A stretch of DNA of 64,000 nt from Diaporthe sp. PMI_573 (lineage: Eukaryota; Ascomycota; Sordariomycetes; Diaporthales; Diaporthaceae), in contig JAJTUP010000024.1 in the NCBI GenBank assembly GCA_021399435.1, positions 434,001 to 498,000 on the forward strand, read 5' to 3'. A program made the position numbers and the translations under genes. Below are positions 56,319 through 64,000 of the stretch, piece by piece (within the stretch, counting starts at the first letter, position 1; each line of letters begins with the position of its first letter). Below the pieces are notes generated by a model. It worked only from the letters and a program-made list of their open reading frames with translations, had not been told where the DNA came from and did no database searches.

Positions 56319-58561
56319 CTATAGTACATATCTAAAGTCCTTATTCTCAAACTCAGTCTGATCGCGCATACCCGCTTCATTGCTTCTCTCCTTATTCGGC
56401 GGCCCATGGGTTTTGTTGCGATATTTGTTGACAGAGAACATGTAAACTTGGGCGGGAAGAGTAAGCTAACGAAGAAAACGGGTAAAGAAGTGGTATAGAC
56501 TCACCAAGCAGCCCAAGGTGGCAGCAGAATTTGATGGCGTATCCAACCAGCAGCCCAATGGTCGCACCTGTAAAGTGAGGAGCTTCTTTTGGGTCCACGA
56601 CGAAAGGACCCGCAAAGTTACCCCAACAGTAAGCAGTGCTGTGAGCTGTTAGTCACGGATCATCAATGTTGGGGCGCGTTACTAACAATATCATTGCGCT
56701 AGCCAGAGAACGGTGGGTGTACCCAGCCATGTTGGATGAAATGGTGGTTAAAGACACTGTGAATCCAACAGACTGTGTATTGACCAACCAGAAACAGACC
56801 AGCCTGCCCCAGGTGTTGTCTTGGGGGAGATACGCCATGCAGGCGGCTGAGATGGTGCAGATCATATTGGCAACCGTAGCTGTGATCAGACGAGCTATTG
56901 ATTTTGTCAGCTAAGGGGGCAGTCCGATCATATACCAGTTCGTGAGAGGTACAGTTGGGGACGTTTAGAATGATGCTTCCACCAATGATGAGACCGACAA
57001 TCTGAACGGCATCCCCAACCGACTTGAGCTGGGTCGTCATAGTTGTGCTGAAGCCCATGTCTCGGATTATGATGGTTGAGAACGAGTTGACAACCCCGTT
57101 GGGGATGGCACTACAAAGGTACGAATGATTAGTTTGAGCTCCAGTCAAATGACTCAGGCAGGGAATAGCACATACGCAGCAAATACCGAGATGAAAAGCA
57201 AGATCGTTTTGGGATCGGTGAAGCCGAGGATCGTTTGGCTCTTGTCATACTTTTTGTTTTTGATACCGATTTCGTTTCCTGCGACTCTTTTGACGGCAAT
57301 AAGACGCTGCCGATGGTTCAAGAACCTCGCATTGGACGGTGAGTCGGGGAGCAAGGTCCAGATGATGATAGCCCAGAGGCAAGTAACACCGCCCAGCTAG
57401 AAGACACATCAGCAGATACTCCAGGACAGGAGATATGTCGAGGGACATCAATCTCACAATATAGAAGATCAACTCCCATCGCTCAGGATTCAGGTTGACG
57501 GGCAGCTTCGACACACCCATGGAGATGTAGGAGCCAATCTTGAGAGAATATGGTCAGCCTCTTTCCAATACCAGTAGTGCAAGCGCCAAACGAGACATAC
57601 AATTCCGCCCCAGCCGAGCGAAGAGTACCAGATACACTGTCGCAGAGGGATTTCTTGCCTGGTATACCAGAAGCCGGTCATGAGAGTCAGACCACTGGGA
57701 CAAGTTAGTATTTATCCTAAACCATCGAATGTTGATAGAAGTTGAATCGTGGTAATTTACGGAGTGACGGCAGCCTCGAAAACACCCATGATGACTGTGG
57801 TGCCTATCAGCTAAGCCACTGGCGGATTATGGGAGTTTTGGATTCACATACAACGTACAGCCACTGGGAAACAAGTCAGCTAAGGGATACGAGAAGGCGG
57901 GTAATGAAGAAATTTCCGTACAAGCGCTGGAGTAATCACGGCATTGGGTCATGAGAACGACCATCAGACCCCAGAGGAAAACACTAATGGCCATGACCTT
58001 CTGGGCTGGATACTTTCCAATTAACCAGCCACAGGGGTACTGCCCGAAGAAGTAGCCAGCATACACCACTGTGACTCTTTATTAGGCTGTGAATTTGGCA
58101 GAAAAGCTGGATAGGGTTGGTGAGCATGGGCGGAGGGAACTGACTTGCAGAGAGATAATTAAACTCCTTGCCTTTGAGCCCCAAGGCCTCCTGATATCCA
58201 AAAAGATTGGCGTAGTTCAGAGAAGTCTTGTCCATGAATTGTAATGCCTGAGTGACTAAGAACATGGGAAGAACAACAAGATCTAGCTTCCATCGGACTG
58301 TTTTCGCCTAGGGCGATGTCAGCTAGAGACGCTAGTGTGTCGGTCCGGCAAGACGGGGATCGCGAGTTAACGTACCTCCGCGTCGGAAAACTCTAGGTAG
58401 CGAGCCTCTAGATACTCGTTGTAACCGACCGCATTCTCCCGCTGAGGGGAGTCCACCTCCATGTGGCTGCGTTTGACTTCACTGGGTGGAGCCTCAGCGT
58501 CAGACTTGTGCACGTCAGTCATCGTTACTACGGCGTGGTTTGGGATTATTGTTGGTTGCAA
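56319..58561 (-). CDS. MFS carrier of the allantoate permease (Dal5) family
   Basis: Twelve exons: 58561-58376, 58307-58145, 58068-57922, 57863-57852, 57794-57761, 57694-57601, 57538-57458, 57396-57176, 57110-56953, 56894-56687, 56638-56505 and 56446-56319. All phases agree, giving 521 aa. Family features are MDKTSLNYANLFG in TM1, YFFGQYPCGWLIGK in TM2, ALAVRFIMGVFEAAVTPG (built by exons 3-6), the central loop with FLNHRQRLIAVKRV, and a cytosolic tail. Relatives move allantoate, nicotinate, pantothenate and other carboxylated nitrogen compounds with protons. The substrate here is unknown. Exon 4 is only 12 nt but is required for the LAVRF motif. Translation could also begin at the second ATG (58522). 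Confidence 0.9.
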
Positions 58562-60344
58562 GGCGGTGGAAACACAAATAGAATGGAAGTTTTGGACTGG
58601 CCAGGAGCCCTGGATGGTATTTAACCAACTGCCACATCTCGTAAGGGTCGCATAGAGGCAGGGCGGGGTTCCAATTCCTCAGTCTGGTGCAGGCACGCTT
58701 TCTCACCCGGAGGCACTCCGGTAGCCCCAGACTGGGGAGTTACGGGAGTGTGTGCCCCCACATCCCTTGAGTATGTATCCAATCCTTTGCCAGCAAATAG
58801 GCCTGAAGAAGAAGCCATCGTGTGTGCCACTAAGACACAGTCTCATTCGCGTTCACTTTAGCTATTTGAGATAGCCCTTTTGCACTCCCCGCCAGTGATC
58901 GACGGACAGAGCACATGTGTTGGAGTCACTGGCCTTCCAAGGCTCATGATACCCCTCGCTGATGGAGGCAGTCTCTTGGAAGGTGGCTTATCTCGTGGGG
59001 CAGTGGATTCCTTACATTTTCTTCAAGGAATAGTGAGTGTACTCCTACTGGAAGATGTAAGACGCCGGTCTAGAATTGCCGGTTTACACAGAATGTTTCA
59101 TTACGATTACAAGCTGTAAAACCACCGTACCTGACCCTCCAGTCCGTCATCGTAGTTTGCATTGTCGAGCCCAAAGTTCATGATCTACTGACAAAAGGAT
59201 TTTCGTTGAATTGGATTCATTCCAACTTCTTGATATGACATAGGCTTCCAGGCTTGTATGGTTGGCTACATTGACCAAACCACCGTAGAAGTGCATAACT
59301 TTTGGGGCCGAGTGTGAGACATCTTCCCCATTTCTCTCAGGATACCCCCGAGCAGAGCGCCTTGCTCTTAGGCTCTGCGCCTGGGAAAATGCAACGAAAG
59401 GATATCTAGAGGCATCGACAACGGTTCCACCAGGCACCTACTAGTAGGAGGTCCTTTAAATCAACGTGAAAGCCTTCGAGACATTTATCAATCTACGCAA
59501 AAAGATCACTTCCAAGACGGAGCCCACGGCAACCTCGTTACACTTGGCAGCGGCGCCCATTTCGGCGCCGATAATTATTGAACCTCCGAATTTTCAGCCA
59601 GCAGGGGCTTTTACTTGGCCCAGGCAATAGCCGATTGGGGAGGGGTCGTGGCGGGGGAAAGATCACCTCAAAGGCTGCTCGATGTAGAATAGCGTAAGAG
59701 TGGCGCTACGGTTTTGACGGAAGTCCACGATCTAGGGCGTAGTGCCAGATACAGCCGAATCAGTTGTGTGCCGCCCTTTCTAGTGTCATCCACGCGGCGA
59801 CTTGAAGGATTTACTCTTTTTTCATAGTGTGTAAACACAATTCCAGCAGTTGACTACATTGGAGCGGCATGCAAAATGTTTGCTATATCGGGACACGACT
59901 TGACGTCTTGTTGATTCCCACTGAGTAATAGCTGAACCACCAACACGAGGATCATCGGCCATCGTTTGTGTTTCAAATTTGTGCAACTGTTGTGTCACCA
60001 AAGCATCATGAGGAGTCAAGGAGACCAATAAAGCGCCCACCCCGTCTTGGCATGTCTTATGGCGCACGAGAAAGTCGGCTACTCATCTAGCGGAAGGTCC
60101 GGGCTTGGATATCTTTGCTATTCCCGATTCGACACGCGATGACCTTTGGACCGCAATAGTTGATGCAGAGAGGGGTACCAAGGACGGTTATGTTTTAGAT
60201 TATATAAATGGCCTGCTCTTTGAGTTTTCCAAGTTCTCGACTGGGAGCAACTCTGGAATTTTGACAGGAGCCACACTCAACAACAATATCCGAAAATCAA
60301 GAAATCGGCAGAGTGGCGCTAGGCAAACCACGCTTCCTGGAACC
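58562..60344. other. divergent promoter region, no gene seen
   Basis: 1.8 kb between the permease-type gene (minus) and the aldehyde dehydrogenase gene (plus). No coding evidence; possible shared control of both genes. Confidence 0.45.
60201..60208 (+). promoter_or_regulatory. TATA box of the aldehyde dehydrogenase gene
   Basis: TATATAAA about 137 nt upstream of the ATG at 60345; perfect TATA-type match. Confidence 0.5.
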
Positions 60345-62035
60345 ATGGACTTTCAAGACAACTTTGTTCAAATAATCGACGGCAAGGGCGCAGTGACGGA
60401 GAAGACTCGTCATGGAATCAATCCAGCGACTCTGGAGCCAAAGAAAGAAGTTCCTGTTGCAACTCCAGATGACCTGGATCGGGCCGTGAAGGCAGCTAAA
60501 GCAGCCTTGAAAGCATGGTCCAGGACGCCATATGAAAAGCGACGCGATGCTGTGTTGGCTTATGCCGACGCTATCGAGTCCCTGAAGGCATCGTTCTGTA
60601 ACCTGCTCGTCTCTGAGCAAGGAAAGCCGGTTAGTTTTAAGGATCGTCCGTGGAATACTTGACGAGAGCGTACTGAAACAAGACATCAGATAGCACAAGC
60701 CGATGCTGAGACCGAAGCAGCCGTAGCATGGATTAGAGGAATGGCAGGAATTTCTCTACCAGAAGATATCATCGAAGACAACGAGAAGAGGACAGTTACA
60801 ACACGATACACACCCATCGGAGTTGTGGGAGCTATCGTTCCATGGAATTTCCCACTTATGCTGGCTACAGGAAAGATAGCGCCGTCACTGCTGACAGGCA
60901 ATGTCATTATCGTAAAGCCATCGTGAGTCGGAGAAACCGAAATCCCTTTTCCTTTTTCCAATACTGGCGTGAAGACACGAAGCGGCCGTGCTGACAAGAC
61001 CTGGCAGGCCCTTCACCCCGTACTGCGGGCTGAAGCTTGTGGAGCTGGCTCAGCAATTCTTCCCTCCTGGTGTCGTACAGTCGCTCAGCGGGGATGATAA
61101 TCTAGGTCCTTGGTTTACTAGCCACCCTGGAATCGACAAAATCAGCTTCACAGGGTCTTCCAGTACGGGCAAGGCCGTCATGCAGAGCGCAAGCAAGACG
61201 CTGAAGCGTGTAACTCTCGAGCTGTAAGTATGAAATCTACATGGATTTGACACGTGAAGGGGCTATTCTGACCCAGAGAACAGAGGTGGGAATGATCCGG
61301 CCATCGTCTTCCCGGACGTAGATGTCGAGAAAGTCGCACAGCAGATCGCAACGTGGGCATTCCTCAACTCTGGTCAGATCTGCATTAGTCTGAAGAGAAT
61401 CTACGTCCACGAGTCTATCTACGAGGCATTCAAAAAGGCCATGGTCAAGCATGCAGCAGAATACGCCATCGGCGAAGGTACCAAGCCAGGTGTCACACAT
61501 GGGCCAGTCCAGAACCGCATGCAGTACGACCGTGTCAAGACCTTTTTTGATGATATTGCGAAGCAAGGTTGGGAGGTGGCTCTGGGAGGTAAAATGGACG
61601 ATAGTCCTCAGAAGGGTTACTATATCACGCCGACTATCATCGATCGTCCGCCGGAGAAGTCACGGATTGTTGTCGAGGAGCCATTTGGTAGGTGAACAAT
61701 GCCCCTCGACTTACTCGCAGCGGAGGTCTAATTATATCAAAGGGCCCATCGTGCCACTCCTTTCCTGGAAGGATGAGGAGGACGTCATCTACCGTGCAAA
61801 TGACACTGCCATGGGTCTTGGTGCCTCGGTTTGGTCGAACGACATTAGCAGGGCTACTCGTGTCGCCAAGGAGATCGAAGCCGGAAACGTATGGATCAAC
61901 ACTCACTTCGACCTTTCCCCCATCGCCCCTTTTGGAGGCCACAAGGAGAGTGGCATCGGCTCCGAGTGGGGGTTGAATGGCCTGAAGGCGTTTTGCAATG
62001 TGCAGACACTGTTCGTGAACAAGGCGCTGCCGTGA
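60345..62035 (+). CDS. NAD(P)-dependent aldehyde dehydrogenase
   Basis: Five exons (60345-60629, 60690-60922, 61008-61223, 61284-61687, 61743-62035) join in phase to 476 aa, the usual ALDH length. The cofactor motif is VPWNFPL (N148), the Rossmann G-motif region is [13 protein letters not shown], the general base is E244 in LELGGND, and the nucleophile is C278 in SGQICIS. The C-terminal VEEPFGP, GGHKESG and WINTH motifs are present. The enzyme oxidises an aldehyde to its acid. The pattern resembles the aminobutyraldehyde/succinic-semialdehyde group, but substrate class is not certain. The ATG at 60345 was chosen over an open upstream extension to 60105. No organelle signal is evident. Confidence 0.93.
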
Positions 62036-62679
62036 CGGTCCGCCTGAGCAGGACATTTCCTGGCGGATGGGCTGTATGCGGGGCTTGTTGATGGCGTCTC
62101 GATCAAGGTGGTTCTGCTCGACTTCCCCGTCATGTATCTCATGCCATACATCGTCCCCCCGTCATATGTTTAGCTTGGCTATATGTTCCATATGCAGTTT
62201 TTCGAACCCACCACAGGCGTTCTGCATGGGCCATTCCTCGATAGTGTGCAGTGTGATGGCTTTTGCCCCGTTCGTAACCGTGCAGGCATGGATGGCCATA
62301 TATATGAGCAGCCGGAATCCTTACGCAGACACAGCAGCGATTGCTTGGCTTGGCAGGGTTCCCGCAGCGGTCAGGTAATCGTGCTCACATCCAGAGGCAA
62401 GTCGCCAGACGCGCTGGTAGCTCAAGTGTGTGGTGGTCTGAGCTCAACTGATTCTATGAGTCTGTTAATCTCTTCAGGGTCCTTCAGTGTATCCGGAGAC
62501 CCTCTATATCCTATCAACTATCTGTGGACACACCTTGTCTACCTGCTTTGATTCCCTTGACGGGCAACAGGATCATCAGTACACGATTTCTCGGAAAAGT
62601 GGTGCTGATGTCTGGGTCCCTGAGCCCCTGAAGCCCATTCGGCCAAACATAGAAGTCGAAGCACGGAATTGCTTCTTCA
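62036..62679. other. intergenic 3'-3' gap, no gene seen
   Basis: About 640 nt between convergent genes; short ORFs only. Confidence 0.45.
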
Positions 62680-64000
62680 TTAAGAAGACCGTCCTCCTGT
62701 TTTCTTGCTCTTGCTCTCTTGGTCAGCGTTTAATTCCTGGGGTTTCTCATGAACTGCCATCTCTGACAGGCTCTGCGAGGCATCCATCTCATAGACCTGT
62801 GGAGGCAGCTGCACAGACTCTGAGTGCAGCTCGGGCTTGAATCCTGTCATATGTGTGCTATAGCCCTGGTCATCCGGCTGTTTGTTAACCCGCGCAGCAA
62901 GCTTCTGATGCCTCAGAAATAGAATTACACAGAGCAGTATTAAGGCTGCACCGACTACTGAACCGACGACAGCGCCAACTATCCAGGCCTTATTGCCTGA
63001 GTCTAGGAAACAAATAGATTAGCAAGTGAGATCAGCCGGCGTATCATATTAGGGCGGGACAGGCCGGGACGCAATCAACATACCAGTGGAGGTCGTGCCG
63101 TTTACCGAGGACTTTACTGATGGAGCTGCCGAATCGCTCGCGGTCGAGACAAACGTTGTCGAGACAAGTGTGGCCCTCAATTCGTTTATGCTCGCCTCTA
63201 AGGCACTCATTTCTGCCGTGTAAATAGATGGAACGGCGGAGGAAAACCATGGCGGCCGGGATAAGTCCTCGAGGGCTGCATATATCAGGCTAGTCGCATC
63301 GCCGGTGACGGAGGCCACGGAGGCTGCAGATGCTGCCGATACCGCAAGGTCGCTGAATACCGCGGGTGGGATATATGAAATTACCAGGGACTGGACTGAG
63401 ACGTGGAAGAAATATGCAGGTATTGTTGAGGTGATGTTGATGCTCTTGTAAACAACTGTGCTTTCCGAGATCGTTGCGCCCGAAAAGAACATGTTGGTTG
63501 CTGTAATCGGCTCGAAGCTTTCATAGTAAGTAAGCCATGATGTAGGTATTGTAGCGATTGATTGCGTTGTAGTAGTTGAGGCGGTGGCGTTACAAAAACC
63601 GAGGTACTGAGCAAATGAGTTGTCTATGTATTCCCGCCCTGACGTTGCATTTTCACCCGCGTTTTGGTCTATGCAATTCTTACACTTCTATAAGTCAACA
63701 GAGAATGCACTCCCAGGGTCGCATAGAGAGGATACCGTCCCTCGTACCTGTGCGTCGAGATTGGCAGTATCTAATTTCGAATCAGTGGATCGGTACTGCG
63801 TTAACCCTTAAGTCTTGTGTGAAACTTACTGCAATCATCAAAGCAAGTCGCCGGAATCGGGGCTGTGAACGTATCACGGCCTTGCATATTATTTTGGGCT
63901 TGTTCCATGGCTTCCTTTAATGGTTGATTTTCATCAGAACCACCTAATCAAGCAGAACTTGACCTCAGGACTAGGCTCAGCCGAGGAGAAATAAAAATGG
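62680..64000 (-). CDS. Ser/Thr-rich single-pass membrane protein (5' end beyond window)
   Basis: Visible exons on the minus strand are 63943-63830, 63770-63084 and 63002-62680. At least one 5' exon, presumably with the signal peptide, lies at or beyond the right edge, because 63943 follows a good acceptor (TTGATTAG). The ectodomain starts with a Cys-rich module (CFDDC ... SLCDPGSAF ... KCKNC ... GFCNAT) like that of many fungal surface glycoproteins. A long Ser/Thr/Ala-rich region follows, then one TM helix (WIVGAVVGSVVGAALILL, in the last exon) and a charged cytosolic tail. The middle exon contains an in-frame TAG at 63688-63690. Either it is a nonsense change or a 60-nt intron (63747-63688) is removed, with loss of part of the Cys module. 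Role unknown; possibly a cell-wall or sensor-type protein. Confidence 0.6.

Noticed and set aside
1..64000. tRNA, rRNA and CRISPR features
   Set aside because: No tRNA-like arm patterns, rRNA stretches or regularly spaced repeats were recognised by eye; a tRNA could still have been missed without a covariance search.

Overview
This window looks like filamentous ascomycete DNA (Pezizomycotina, probably Sordariomycetes). Genes have short GT-AG introns of about 50-135 nt with CTAAC or CTGAC branch points. It carries HET-domain genes, a rhodopsin-like integral membrane family found in filamentous fungi, a fungal SREBP-type bHLH factor, and 1-6 kb intergenic gaps. The genus cannot be decided from the sequence alone. 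Gene models are hand-made from splice motifs, reading-frame phase and family knowledge; no search was run.

Layout, left to right. 1-8 kb: the 3' part of a peroxisomal-type thiolase (cut by the window edge), an alpha/beta hydrolase, an MFS transporter converging on it tail to tail, and a rhodopsin-domain membrane protein. 9.4-13.7 kb: a decaying zone with an APH-family kinase-like gene broken by one amber codon, a possible frameshifted fragment, and an unrecognised gene carrying two in-frame stops. 14.5-21.8 kb: accessory genes (a nitrilase with many N-glycosylation sequons, a HET protein, a 199-aa secreted protein, a 96-aa disordered protein). 22.7-43 kb: mainly conserved housekeeping genes, namely a SAF4/CCDC130-type splicing factor, a UBC8/UBE2H ubiquitin-conjugating enzyme, PANB, ATG12, DBF4, an ICP55-type aminopeptidase and a bHLH factor, interrupted by a second HET gene and an AT-rich patch. 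42.6-48.7 kb: a 6.1-kb gene-poor, microsatellite-rich stretch. 48.7-64 kb: accessory genes again, namely a second alpha/beta hydrolase, an 829-aa secreted protein whose C-terminus resembles an R-S-E mono-ADP-ribosyltransferase, a four-TM protein converging on it, an allantoate-permease-family carrier, an aldehyde dehydrogenase, and a Ser/Thr-rich single-pass membrane protein running off the right edge.

The strongest unusual observations are: (1) the UBC8 homologue, in which an 8-nt exon is followed by a 3-nt exon, each flanked by complete splice signals, with the 3-nt exon supplying a codon the family's length requires; (2) the secreted ADP-ribosyltransferase-like protein and its convergent membrane-protein neighbour; (3) several genes interrupted by nonsense codons, some of which fit C-to-T change at CpA, as repeat-induced point mutation would produce.
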